A DNA stretch of 64,000 bases from Peribacillus frigoritolerans. GTDB taxonomy: Bacteria > Bacillota > Bacilli > Bacillales > DSM-1321. The notes below the pieces were generated by a model. That model had not been told where the DNA came from, searched no databases, and saw only the letters and a list, made by a program, of their open reading frames with translations. This document shows, one piece after another, positions 19,901-28,135 of this stretch (position 1 is its first letter; every line of letters begins with the position of its first letter). The stretch spans positions 1 through 64,000 of the forward strand of contig NZ_JAUUTW010000023.1 in assembly GCF_030676415.1 (NCBI RefSeq). Reading direction: 5' to 3'. Position numbers and translations under genes: made by a program.

Positions 19901-21392
19901 CTCTCAATAGCTGATAAATCGAGGTCAGCAGCTGGTCACGTGATTGCTCATTATATATAAAGCCTTTTGCATAGGCATGCGGCAATTGAAAATGGGGGAG
20001 CCATTTCATCCATTCCCATTCCTGGTAATCCTTTTCCGGAAAAATGGCCACAAATCGAACATCATGATAACTATGAAAAAAGGCCAGTTGCCCAATCAGT
20101 TGTTGCAGCTCCCGTTTAACAATCGATTCCTTTCCGACCAGGCCCATCGATCCGCTTGATAAATCGATGGATAACGGAAGATCATCCAAGTTTTTGTATA
20201 CATCCACAAGTTCCTGCGACTGCTCAAGTAAATCATCTATATCCCGATTGGACATATCGCTGCTATTTACCGACACCTGATAACTTGAGGGTATGGTCGC
20301 CGTTCCGATCTTAAAGTGCAGAGCATCTTCACTTTCCAAAGTTCGCTCCCATATACGGTCGCTAATACTATCAGTTAGATGCTTCATCCTTTCAAAGGAA
20401 GGGTAATGATAGAACAGCACATTCTTTTGTTTTTCAGACAGCTCTTGCAGTTCTTCCCTCTTCTGCTCTAAATACCTGGTATATACACGTTGACGTTTTT
20501 CTTCTCTGAATTTTTGCTTCTTTTTGTCTTTAAAGTATTGTACCGTCGAGGTAACTAAAGTCGTTGTGAACATCACAATCGATATGATGATGAAAATGCC
20601 CCGAGGCTGAATGACCGTAATGACCCCCATGACGATTAGCATCATCAAAGGCGGCATAAGGATTAGCCATAACCCTCTATTATTATCTTCCGATTCTTGG
20701 CTCGGAAAAGATATCGTCACTTTCTCATCCGGCAATTCGTAAATCATCCTTGGTGTCCGGCGATATTGTGGATAGTTTTTTTTCATTTCAGAGATTGGCT
20801 TCTTCATTTTAGATAAAGAAGTTTCATAACTCTCGGCACTAAGAACCATCAATAAGTCGCCTTCAACCATCCTCAGCACCATATTCGGCCAGCTAATCAG
20901 ATCACCATTTTGAATGGGAACAGCCTTCGTTACCCTTTCACCATTCAGGAATATCCTGCAATTTCCCTTTGGCATGAGAAGCCACTCCCCTTTATGAAGC
21001 ACAAAGGAAAAGTCATTGCCGGAAACTGGTCCTTCTTTACGGATAGTCGCTCCCACCTTGGCCGATAAAGTGATTTCTTTCATGTTGCCTATATAATAGA
21101 GGCTTTCTTCCAAATCCCCTGCCGTATAAAAAATCTCGACCGTTTCTTCTCCTTCATGAAAGGTGAAGCTTTGGAATGGCTTTACATCGCCAAGCTTCTT
21201 GTCCTCTCTAAACACCTCATATCCATCAAGTTCCTCATGTTTTTCCAGCTTGATAGGACCTTGTTCAAAGGGAATGGAATAAACGGTGATCGTATCCTGT
21301 TTTGATGGCCCAATCGTAATTGGCCCGTTATTTTTATCCTTGATCGTAAAGGATTGGTAGGTCCCTTTAGAATAAATCCATAATGAACTCAT
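16911..21392 (-). CDS. essC: Type VII secretion ATPase EssC
   Basis: Membrane-anchored FtsK/SpoIIIE-type motor that drives export of WXG100 proteins. The 1493-aa protein has N-terminal FHA-like domains (about 1-190), two membrane helices (about 235-285) and three ATPase modules: Walker A GTTGSGKSE (about 675), GSSGYGKST (about 1007) and GQSRKGKTN (about 1287). The first module has an intact Walker B (LFLISDEFAEL). In B. subtilis this gene is known as yukB(A). The full length is present with no breaks. Confidence 0.96.
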   Translation of the reverse strand: MSSLWIYSKGTYQSFTIKDKNNGPITIGPSKQDTITVYSIPFEQGPIKLEKHEELDGYEVFREDKKLGDVKPFQSFTFHEGEETVEIFYTAGDLEESLYYIGNMKEITLSAKVGATIRKEGPVSGNDFSFVLHKGEWLLMPKGNCRIFLNGERVTKAVPIQNGDLISWPNMVLRMVEGDLLMVLSAESYETSLSKMKKPISEMKKNYPQYRRTPRMIYELPDEKVTISFPSQESEDNNRGLWLILMPPLMMLIVMGVITVIQPRGIFIIISIVMFTTTLVTSTVQYFKDKKKQKFREEKRQRVYTRYLEQKREELQELSEKQKNVLFYHYPSFERMKHLTDSISDRIWERTLESEDALHFKIGTATIPSSYQVSVNSSDMSNRDIDDLLEQSQELVDVYKNLDDLPLSIDLSSGSMGLVGKESIVKRELQQLIGQLAFFHSYHDVRFVAIFPEKDYQEWEWMKWLPHFQLPHAYAKGFIYNEQSRDQLLTSIYQLLRERDLDENKGKVRFTPHLVFIVTDRNLIAEHVILEYLEGKTDDLGISTIFAADAKESLTENVHTLVKYINDFEGEILIQQTKAVHTPFTLDAHSKEGNERFARTLRSLDHQKGMNNSIPETVSFLELLKAREVEDLPISQNWRTNQSSKSLAVPIGLKGKTDRVELNLHEKAHGPHGLVAGTTGSGKSELLQTYILSLAVHYHPHEVAFLLIDYKGGGMAQPFRQIPHLLGVITNIEGSKNFSARALASINSELKKRQRMFDRYEVNHINDYTDLYKEGKADVPLPHLFLISDEFAELKNEEPDFIRELVSTARIGRSLGVHLILATQKPGGVIDNQIWSNARFKISLKVQDANDSKEILKNSDAANITVTGRGYLQVGNNEVYELFQSAWSGAPYLEDTVGSEDEVALVTDLGLVQISNVSEQITNKRKEKVSEIEAVADRIVATQEEMEIKKLASPWLPPLSDRLSRNTERSLTRNQFHLGMKDEPELQSQTNYVYNWIEDGNVGVFGSSGYGKSTTVLTLLFSFADQFSPEELHYYIFDFGNSALLPMRQLPHTGEYFRFDELRKIEKFMLFMKAEMERRKQLFSEKELSNIKLYNALVEDKLPIIYIVVDNFDLVKDEMQDQEAQFVQFARDGQSLGIFMILTATRINAIRQPLMNSLKTKVVHYLMDSSEQYSVLGRTPYENEPVPGRALVKKDQTYLTQVYLPADGADDIAVLEEMKQAVAEHKVKYKEMAKPPAIPMLPARLDSSSFKSYCSQAIKKDSIPIGLSEESVTPVFVELSSNPFLLVVGQSRKGKTNVLKVLLESLLTQTIGEIGLFDGVDRGLSSYAFEEKVRYVETKDQITEWLDHITGILEERERSYLAALEMKPMKQLEFPPIMFIIDSISRIQQTIDGRIQDRISGLMKQYSHLGFSLMVAGNANDFTKGYDSLTTELKQVRQAVLLLKKSDQSLYTLSYSRKEEEILPGYGYFVLNGQESKIQIPLSEERRRVQESV

Positions 21393-21422
21393 TAAATCTC
21401 ACCTCCGCAAAAGGCCCATTGC

Positions 21423-22772
21423 TCACTCTTTGCTTTTCTCTTTTTCTTCAGATGATTTTTTGGAGGAATCCTTATTTTCTTCATTTCCCCCAGAAGCAGG
21501 TTCGTTTTCCGCTTCTTCTTTTACAGCAGGTTTTGCTTCCGCTGCGCTTTTATCCTCTAAATTCGACTCTGTTGCAGCAGGGTTCTGATCTTGCTGTTCC
21601 TCCAATTGCTTATCCAATTCCTCTTTTTCCTTTTCATATTGGGATAGCTCAGTATCGACTTCTTTAATTTGCGTTTCCTTTTCTTCCCCTGAAAGTTTAT
21701 CGTCCAACTTAATCTGTTCTTTCTGGTTTACCAGCCCATACATAATCAATTCGCGATCCTCCATGATTCTCGCCAAATCGATCGCGTCCTCGTTCATGCC
21801 CCTGCCTATATAAATCCAATATAGGAGATACTGACTATCCGTTTGCAAAGTGATTGCATTTTCTACATTCTTCTTCCTGACATCATCTAACGGCTCATAA
21901 GTGACATAGGACTTCGCCAGTTCATATTGAACGACATACGGCATATTTTTCGGATCGTAGTTTTCCAACCGGTCAATGACTTCACTATATTTTTGTTTTA
22001 AAAAGCTTTCACCGCTTTCTACATATGCATCCTGCCTAGGTTGGGAGAAGAATAGTGTGTAAATCGTATACACCAGCAGTGGCACTAGAACGATCACCGT
22101 ACCCCAAAGTGTATAACGGCCCATTTTCCATTTCTTTTCAGGGATATGCACAAATGCTTTTTCTTCCTTCTCTAAAGCATCTATCCGGTTTTGAATGACC
22201 GTGGAAAGTTCATCCCAAGTCTCCGATGCCAATATAATTTGTGATTCGTTCGATAGTTTTAGTGTTTTATGGTAAAGCAGATACTCTTCGAATGTATACT
22301 GCCCATCTACAAGCGCAGAAATCGTGGCCTTCGTTTCTTTAAATAGCTCATCTTGATTATGCTCATAAGTAGGCAAACTGCCTTTTACGCCATAATGCAG
22401 GAAATATGGGGCCAAGCTTGAATCAAAAACGATATTTTCTGGACAGACGACTAGTTGCAGGCGACTCAATTCATGATTCCTGATTTTCTTCAAGATTTGA
22501 TAAGACGATAACCATCGACTCAATGTATTTTTATCTTTAGCTTTGGAAAAAACAAAAAAAGAGGCTGGTGGATTTACTCTGATCTGCACCTCGTCCTCTG
22601 TCACTTCTATATATTTCTGAAGAGCATCATCCGCTTCATGAATAAGCTGTAATTCCAATGGGTCTTGCATCGATAGTTTTGCCCGTTGGAAAACGAATAA
22701 ATGCCCCTTATCATCCTTCATCATTGCAGCTTCTGTTTTTTTCTCCAGATATGAGGATTTTTTCTCATCCAT
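21423..22772 (-). CDS. essB: Type VII secretion protein EssB
   Basis: Single-pass membrane component of the type VIIb channel (YukC in B. subtilis). The 449-aa protein has a cytoplasmic pseudokinase-like N-terminal half (about 1-215), one membrane helix (YTLWGTVIVLVPLLVYTIYT, about 222-243) and an extracellular helical C-terminal part ending in a long Lys/Glu/Ser-rich tail. The gene sits 30 nt before essC in the operon. Confidence 0.93.
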   Translation of the reverse strand: MDEKKSSYLEKKTEAAMMKDDKGHLFVFQRAKLSMQDPLELQLIHEADDALQKYIEVTEDEVQIRVNPPASFFVFSKAKDKNTLSRWLSSYQILKKIRNHELSRLQLVVCPENIVFDSSLAPYFLHYGVKGSLPTYEHNQDELFKETKATISALVDGQYTFEEYLLYHKTLKLSNESQIILASETWDELSTVIQNRIDALEKEEKAFVHIPEKKWKMGRYTLWGTVIVLVPLLVYTIYTLFFSQPRQDAYVESGESFLKQKYSEVIDRLENYDPKNMPYVVQYELAKSYVTYEPLDDVRKKNVENAITLQTDSQYLLYWIYIGRGMNEDAIDLARIMEDRELIMYGLVNQKEQIKLDDKLSGEEKETQIKEVDTELSQYEKEKEELDKQLEEQQDQNPAATESNLEDKSAAEAKPAVKEEAENEPASGGNEENKDSSKKSSEEKEKSKE

Positions 22773-22842
22773 TTTATGTACTCCTTTACCCCTGCTAAAG
22801 GGCTTTAGACTTTTTTCCTATAAAGAGTCCACACTTAATCCA

Positions 22843-23091
22843 CTAGAGGATCTCAAGGCGGTCCCCCGTCGTAATTCCGCTATCAAGCAGGGTTTCATAA
22901 CCTGAACATACGAACTCTTTATTCTGGACCCGCACCCAATAGCCTTCTTTAGGTGCACTGGCAATATCCTTTACCTGCCATATAATTTCCACAACCTTCT
23001 TGATGGAGCGGTAATTCGATACTTGCAAATCAAATACTTCCCCTGTATACCTGTTTAAATCGATCGTTAGTTGAATATATATGGAAACCAC
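22843..23091 (-). CDS. esaB: EsaB/YukD ubiquitin-like type VII protein
   Basis: Small cytoplasmic ubiquitin-fold protein of the type VIIb system (about 80 aa). It aligns with YukD along its length: IYIQLTIDLNRYTGEVFDL, EIIWQVKDI, and a C-terminal DSGITTGDRLEIL. The start is uncertain. The open frame allows GTG at 23091, but that codon overlaps the only ribosome site (AGAGGTGG). The position matching the YukD initiator Met is an ATA codon at 23082, 5 nt after that site. Coordinates given use the GTG. Confidence 0.88.
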   Translation of the reverse strand: MVSIYIQLTIDLNRYTGEVFDLQVSNYRSIKKVVEIIWQVKDIASAPKEGYWVRVQNKEFVCSGYETLLDSGITTGDRLEIL

Positions 23092-23101
23092 CTCTTTTAA
23101 A

Positions 23102-23146
23102 GCAAAAAAGCACCACGATCTTCATAAAGAGTCGCGGCGCTTTTTC
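23102..23146 (-). terminator. Intercistronic terminator/attenuator between esxA and esaB
   Basis: On the minus strand GCGCCGCGA pairs with TCGTGGTGC (one G-U pair) and is followed by TTTTTTGCTTT. It lies between the esxA stop and the esaB start, so most transcripts would end after esxA and a minority continue into the machinery genes. This suits a secreted substrate needed in large amounts. Confidence 0.8.
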
Positions 23147-23178
23147 CTAGAAATTTCTTTATCTCATTGACCTAATGA

Positions 23179-23469
23179 TTATCCGCGAATTTGACTAGCA
23201 ATCTGATTATCTGTGTCTTCAAGGATTTGAGCTGATCTATTCAGTTGTTGAGAAACTTCATTCAACAAGCGGGCCATATCCATGAATGAAGGCTTTAATT
23301 CTTCGTACTGACCTACGAAAGCCTCACTGGAAGAACCTTCCCAAATACCAGTTAAATGATCTCTCATTCTATCTAAACGACCAATCATATCCGTTACTTG
23401 TTGGCTCTCATTATCATATTGTCTTGCTACATCTTTCAGTTCCGAAGGTGTTACGCGAATTTGTGACAT
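23179..23469 (-). CDS. esxA: WXG100 secreted protein EsxA (YukE)
   Basis: Small helical-hairpin protein of 96 aa, the signature substrate of type VIIb secretion. It carries the central W-x-G turn (GIWEGSSSEAF, Trp near residue 43) between two amphipathic helices, and closely resembles B. subtilis YukE, including a C-terminal LEDTDNQIASQIRG without the Tyr of the classic YxxxD/E signal. A strong AAAGGAGGA precedes the ATG. It is the first gene of the operon and is separated from the rest by a hairpin. Confidence 0.96.
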   Translation of the reverse strand: MSQIRVTPSELKDVARQYDNESQQVTDMIGRLDRMRDHLTGIWEGSSSEAFVGQYEELKPSFMDMARLLNEVSQQLNRSAQILEDTDNQIASQIRG

Positions 23470-24061
23470 AGAAAAAATCCTCCTTTTATCTTATATAGTA
23501 CATTTTAATGGAACCATACATTTTCTGCCATATAAATAAGCGCAAAGTCGAAAAATGGTAAATTATGATTATATAAAAAAACCTAAATATGGCATTACGA
23601 AAGTCTATGTACCTGTTTTCCCAAATCTTTAAACCCATTTTTCATTTAATTTTTAATAATTTACTTTTTTATGGTAAAAAAAGTTCTTTATACCCAATAT
23701 TTCTGTAGCATTATCCAATAATACGGTTTTCACCATAATAAAAGTGACTTTAGGCTTTCTTTTTAATCAAACGTTTGATTAAAGTCTGAAAATCAATTGT
23801 TTCCATACTGTTTGCCTTAATAATGGATCGAATCCCAAACCAGGACATCCGAATGAACGGAGGGCCATTTTTTCAATGATAATTTAACCTGACTCCGCTT
23901 TATTCAACCTATCTCCGATCATGTCGGCCTCCTACTTACTTAGCTACAGCAGGAATACGTCATATAGCGAGAATCGTTTCATTCAACAGAAACAGGCCAT
24001 CTCTTCCCAAAGGTTTTGGGAAAAGTGATAGCGTAATACATGATTCAATTACGTTGCTTAG
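23470..24061. other. Intergenic region upstream of the type VII operon
   Basis: About 590 nt with no credible gene. It must contain the esxA promoter. Two structures are visible: a perfect 22-bp palindrome at 23762-23783 (listed separately) and a small hairpin TTCCCAAA/TTTGGGAA at about 24006-24024. Confidence 0.5.
23762..23783. promoter_or_regulatory. Perfect 22-bp palindrome, possible operator
   Basis: TTTAATCAAAC is followed directly by its exact reverse complement GTTTGATTAAA. A gap-free AT-rich palindrome with a central ACGT resembles operators of TetR-type regulators. It stands about 290 nt upstream of esxA. No TetR-like gene is adjacent, so the binding protein is unknown. Confidence 0.45.
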
Positions 24062-24976
24062 TCATATAACCCGTTCCAAAAAATGTTTCACAAACCGATC
24101 ACTTTCCACATTCGTACAGACGCGGATTCTTGGTTCGCCATCCTTTTGACCGATTGTCCTGCCTGTTTCTTCACCTTCGGTCACCACCTTGACGTTCATC
24201 CATTCTGTACTCACAAAACTTGAATCAATCGCTACCCCGACAGCAAGCGGATCATGAAGTGCGCAACCGCCCAAACCTGGATGGGAGTTTTCATATGCTT
24301 TCATATAATAATCGGTCATTTCCGCTAAAAATTTGGCGCTTTCCTTACCAGTGGCACGCCAATCATCAAGCTTCGATTTCAGAAGATATGTTTGCAGTGT
24401 CACGTCAAGCCCCACTAGGGTGATTGGCAGCCCTGAAGCAAATACCTGATCAGCTGCTTCAGGATCTGATATTATGTTCGCTTCAGCATAAGGGGTTACG
24501 TTTCCTGGTACGTTTACGGCACCGCCCATAATAACGACCTCTTTTACTAAGGACATGATCGTTGGGGCTTTTTTAATCGCCATTGCGATGTTAGTCATTG
24601 GTCCAACTGCAATAATCGTAATTTCATGCGGTCGGCTTTTCACTTGATCGATAATGAAATCTACTGCATTTCCTTGTGATGCTTTGATGGTTGGTTCAAA
24701 CTGAAGGGTATTTCCTAACCCGTCTTCCCCATGAACATGCTTGGGATATTTCTTCTTCCTTCCGCGCACCAAAGTTTGGTCAGCACCTTCAAAAACCGGA
24801 ATGCGCCTATTTAATTTCTCCAAAACGGCAAGTGTATTGCGGGTCGATTCAACAACGGGCACGTTACCAAAGCAAGTGGTGAATCCGAGCACCTCCAATT
24901 CCGGGGAATTTAAAGCATATGCCATCGCCATGGCATCATCAATCCCAGTATCAACATCAAATATGATTGGTTTCAA
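24062..24976 (-). CDS. Nucleoside hydrolase (inosine/uridine-preferring family)
   Basis: Hydrolyses the N-glycosidic bond of ribonucleosides to ribose and base. The 304-aa protein has the calcium-binding signature PIIFDVDTGIDDAMAM at the N-terminus and further family motifs (VIMGGAV, NIISDPEAADQVF, HDPLAV). I prefer the TTG at 24976 because GGAAGGTG stands 8 nt before it and the protein then begins just before the metal motif; a GTG 8 codons upstream has no ribosome site. It stands alone. Substrate preference cannot be read from sequence, and salvage is the likely role. Confidence 0.9.
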   Translation of the reverse strand: MKPIIFDVDTGIDDAMAMAYALNSPELEVLGFTTCFGNVPVVESTRNTLAVLEKLNRRIPVFEGADQTLVRGRKKKYPKHVHGEDGLGNTLQFEPTIKASQGNAVDFIIDQVKSRPHEITIIAVGPMTNIAMAIKKAPTIMSLVKEVVIMGGAVNVPGNVTPYAEANIISDPEAADQVFASGLPITLVGLDVTLQTYLLKSKLDDWRATGKESAKFLAEMTDYYMKAYENSHPGLGGCALHDPLAVGVAIDSSFVSTEWMNVKVVTEGEETGRTIGQKDGEPRIRVCTNVESDRFVKHFLERVI

Positions 24977-25000
24977 AATTTCCACACCTTCCAAAATCAC

Positions 25001-25359
25001 TTTTTGAGAGCCTTTTTCAATAGGGAAATAACAAATTGATTGCCTCTCTTTTCTCTTTCTTATGTATCATGAAACACTGTTTTTCAACTGAATTTTAACA
25101 TTCAACGATAGGCAGTTCCACAGAAAGTTAGGAATACTCACAATTCGCAAACAAATGACAATGCCCACTGGTTCTTGTATCTACCAGTAAAAATAGTTGA
25201 CCGCTCATAAATATCAATGATATAAAAAGTGAAAAGAAGAAGTTGTATCTTAGTAGTGCCCTAATTCCTTTTTCTTCTTGTTCAATGCTATTACGTCTAT
25301 TCCAAAGGTAGTTATGAATGCATGCGTTACGAATTTATGATATCCAAGGTGGAAAAAGG
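25001..25359. other. Intergenic region
   Basis: About 360 nt between the nucleoside hydrolase and the small plus-strand ORF. I see no gene or strong structure; promoters for both flanking genes are expected here. Confidence 0.3.
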
Positions 25360-25542
25360 ATGAAAATGTTTAAGTTGATTGTAGATGATCCTTCTGCGTA
25401 TAAAAAGGGAACAAAATTCTTTTTAATATCACATTCAGAATTCATAGGTGTGAAAAGTTATGTATTACTAGCTGAAGATTTGAAAGGAAAGATCGAAGTA
25501 ACGGAAGAGGAATTGAGGAGTAAGTTCGTTTCTATACATTGA
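25360..25542 (+). CDS. Small hypothetical protein
   Basis: Sixty-residue protein starting MKMFKLIVDDPSAYKKG and ending ELRSKFVSIH, acidic and probably soluble. The ATG at 25360 follows AAGGTGG, although the frame is open 14 codons further upstream. I do not recognise the family. It stands in a decayed region with no clear partner. Confidence 0.5.
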   Translation: MKMFKLIVDDPSAYKKGTKFFLISHSEFIGVKSYVLLAEDLKGKIEVTEEELRSKFVSIH

Positions 25543-26151
25543 ACTTCAGTTTTAAAACCCCAGCCGCCTATTAAAACTAAAAAAAGAGGGAATTTCATTT
25601 TGACTGAATAAACTAATATGAGTCTTCTCTTAAGTGATTGGCTCTTACGCACCTGTTAAGGCAGGAAGCTATGAATACTTATTTTTAATAGTTGAATATG
25701 GAAAATCTTCAAACGGACAAAATGGTCAAAAGAATCGCCATAAGATAAACCCATATCATCGCTTCTCATATTTTTCATCCTTAGGTTCAAAAGAATAAAT
25801 CTATTGCTGTAGGGTCTTTCGGTCCACTGTTATGGGATGAACTTGTAAATGATTACAACCAGATGTTGATGAAGGTTAATGGCCATTAATTTGGAATTGA
25901 ACAGCAAGTTAAACGCAAAGCAACAGGGAACGATGTCATTCTAGTGCATTTATCAATTATTGGATGAGACCTTTAGAATTTGATAAAAAGAAAAGGAAAA
26001 AACAACTGTTTTTTGGATAAATGCCAAACAAAGAAAAAACGTATATCGATTATAGATTTTTAACAGCTAAATTTAATTTTTATAAATTAGATTTAAATTT
26101 CAACAAGAGATTTAACTAATTTACAAAAAAAGGATATCTCGCATATCCCTT

Positions 26152-26203
26152 AAAAAGCTCCATTTGGTTAAGCTGAAAGCTGCTTAGCCAAATGGAGCTT
26201 TTC
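26152..26203. terminator. Strong bidirectional hairpin
   Basis: AAAAGCTCCATTTGG and CCAAATGGAGCTTTT form a 15-bp stem with further pairing inside and T-rich flanks. It looks like a terminator but has no intact gene immediately before it on the plus strand. Confidence 0.7.
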
Positions 26204-26263
26204 TTTAGGAAGACGATGGGATTGAACCAGCGACTGAAAACTGAATATGAAAACTATGGTTCT

Positions 26264-26295
26264 AATGAGCCGGATATTTTCATCCAGCTCATTTT
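26264..26295 (+). terminator. Terminator-like hairpin
   Basis: AATGAGC-C-GGAT and ATCC-A-GCTCATT form a stem followed by TTTTTG on the plus strand. Confidence 0.6.
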
Positions 26296-26567
26296 TGACG
26301 AATGCAACATAACAAACCTTATTTAATAGTCTATTTACGGGGATGGATAATTTTCATCATATTCTATCCCACAGTAGCAGAAAAGCATTGTTCAAGTCTA
26401 TACCAAATCAGATGAAGTTCATTCATCAACTATTTGGTATGGCTGCATGGGGCTGATTCTAAATACCACTTTCAAATAAATGCATCTTAGAACCAGAACC
26501 GGATATTACCTTGGCTTCTATTTTATTGTTTTTTTGATTCACAATATTGCCACATTATAATCAAATT

Positions 26568-27563
26568 TCAATAAAAGAGAGAAGTATTGGCGTATAGTGA
26601 TGAGGCGCCGCCAGAGTGTACAAATAGGATATTATCTTCCGGCTTAAAAGTGCCTTTTTGTATTAAATCAATGAGTCCCGCTGCCGCTTTACCCGTATAT
26701 ACCGGATCCAATAAAATCCCTTCTGTTCTTGCCATGAGTTTGACAGCTTCCACCATTTCAGGCGTAGGTATAGCATAACCAGGTCCGACATACTCATCAA
26801 AACACATAACAGCCACACGAGGGATTGAATTTGGAATGCCGATGTGTGCTGAGGTTTCTTTAACAAGCTGAAAAACTTTCTCTTCTTGTTCAGCTTTTCC
26901 TCTGCTTACGTTTATTCCAATTACCGATATTCCACTTTGATTTCCATGAAATCCAGACACCAAACCAGCATGCATTCCCCCACTACCGCTTACACAAACA
27001 ACGGCATTCACATTGACTCCTTGATCAAAGGACTGTGTCAAAATCTCCTGAGCGCAAGCAACATATCCCGTTGCACCAATGATATTCGATCCCCCAACCG
27101 GAATAATGTAAGGGTTATTTCCCTCTTCCGTTACCTCTTTAGCTATTTTCTGCATTTCTTTCATCAAGTCCGTTCCATTAGGTACAACCTTGATTTTTTC
27201 AGTGCCCAGTAAATGATACAGAAAATAGTTACCATTAAAATCCGGCTCAGAATTTGTTAAAAGCCCCTCTTCCAATACAAGAATACACTTCATCTTCTCT
27301 TTAACTGCAGCGGCGAGAGTTAAACGGCAATGATTTGATTGAATGCCTCCACATGTAATTAACGTATCCGCGCCTTTTTCCAATGCATCGGCAACAAGGA
27401 ACTCTAGTTTTCTTGTTTTATTTCCACCAGCCGTCAGCCCAAGTAAATCATCTCGTTTAATATAAATAGAAGGACCCCCAAGCACTTCAGTAAAATGATG
27501 TAATTTCTCAAAGGGTGTATTTGTTGGTGTATATCGACGTCTGGGGAATTGTGCTAAATTCAT
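26568..27563 (-). CDS. dcyD: D-cysteine desulfhydrase (ACC deaminase family)
   Basis: PLP enzyme of 331 aa that breaks D-cysteine (and possibly related beta-substituted D-amino acids) into pyruvate, ammonia and sulfide. The PLP lysine lies in GGNKTRKLEF (Lys49), followed by the SNHCRLTLAAA block and the glycine-rich phosphate loop (VSGSGGMHAGLVSG). ACC deaminase activity is the alternative within the family. ridA and a permease lie upstream on the same strand, and sulfide-oxidation genes are nearby, which favours the desulfhydrase role. GGAGGAG precedes the ATG. Confidence 0.86.
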   Translation of the reverse strand: MNLAQFPRRRYTPTNTPFEKLHHFTEVLGGPSIYIKRDDLLGLTAGGNKTRKLEFLVADALEKGADTLITCGGIQSNHCRLTLAAAVKEKMKCILVLEEGLLTNSEPDFNGNYFLYHLLGTEKIKVVPNGTDLMKEMQKIAKEVTEEGNNPYIIPVGGSNIIGATGYVACAQEILTQSFDQGVNVNAVVCVSGSGGMHAGLVSGFHGNQSGISVIGINVSRGKAEQEEKVFQLVKETSAHIGIPNSIPRVAVMCFDEYVGPGYAIPTPEMVEAVKLMARTEGILLDPVYTGKAAAGLIDLIQKGTFKPEDNILFVHSGGASSLYANTSLFY

Positions 27564-27613
27564 ATTAAAACTCCTCCTGTATTCTCTGTATAAGACTAAC
27601 CTATGTAAATTAA

Positions 27614-27648
27614 AGAAAAGAGAATATCAATCTGACGTTCTCTTTTCA
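27614..27648 (-). terminator. Weak hairpin between ridA and dcyD
   Basis: On the minus strand AAAAGAGAACGTC and GATATTCTCTTTT form an imperfect stem right after the ridA stop. It may lower dcyD expression relative to ridA. Confidence 0.4.
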
Positions 27649-27655
27649 ATAACTT

Positions 27656-28036
27656 TTATTGAATCATAGCAACCGCTTCGATTTCAATCATAGCATCTTT
27701 AGGTAAACGAGCAACTTCAATCGCACTTCTAGCTGGATAGTTATCTGTAAAAAATTCTCCATATACATGATTCATCGCGGCAAAGTGATTCATATCACTT
27801 AAAAAAACCGTTGTTTTTATTACCTGCTGTAAGCTTGCTCCCGCCGCTTCTATAACCTTCTTAAGATTCTCCAATGACACTCTTGTTTGCTCCTCAATAT
27901 TATCAGGCATTTCTCCAGTTTCAGGATGAATTGGCAGCTGCCCTGAAGTATACACTACATTTCCTACTTTAATACCTTGTGAATAAGGACCGATAGCCTT
28001 AGGGGCTTCTTTGGTTATGATTGTTTCTTTTGTCAT
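27656..28036 (-). CDS. ridA: RidA family enamine/imine deaminase
   Basis: Small trimeric enzyme that hydrolyses reactive 2-aminoacrylate and related enamines, which PLP enzymes release. The 126-aa sequence shows the family pattern: AIGPYSQGIKVGNVVYTSGQ, the key Arg in YPARSAIEVARLPKDA, and Glu in MIEIEAVAM. The ATG at 28036 follows AGAGGTGG; a GTG three codons upstream overlaps that site. The gene stands between a permease and D-cysteine desulfhydrase, an enzyme that makes 2-aminoacrylate, so local detoxification is likely. Confidence 0.93.
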   Translation of the reverse strand: MTKETIITKEAPKAIGPYSQGIKVGNVVYTSGQLPIHPETGEMPDNIEEQTRVSLENLKKVIEAAGASLQQVIKTTVFLSDMNHFAAMNHVYGEFFTDNYPARSAIEVARLPKDAMIEIEAVAMIQ

Positions 28037-28135
28037 ATAAACCACCTCTTTTTTTTGTGTGTAATCCTATTAATACGAAATAGAATTTAATTTCCCTTTG
28101 AATAAAACGCTTACATTCATTACAAGCCTTCCCTC

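Larger units (their letters stand above)
25543..26567. other. Gene-poor region with decayed sequence and hairpins
   Basis: About 1 kb without an intact gene. A plus-strand stretch near 25795-25890 reads SIAVGSFGPLLWDELVNDYN in one frame but is interrupted by stops, so it may be a relic of a gene I cannot name. Two strong hairpins follow (26152-26203 and 26264-26295), and an inverted repeat ATACCAAAT/ATTTGGTAT stands at about 26400-26442. Confidence 0.4.

Noticed and set aside
25458-25652. 64-aa minus-strand frame across the small ORF
   Set aside because: It overlaps the better supported plus-strand gene and shows no ribosome site or conserved pattern.
26216-26245. tRNA-like text GGGATTGAACC
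   Set aside because: Only one arm resembles a T-loop complement; no cloverleaf, acceptor stem or anticodon arm can be built.
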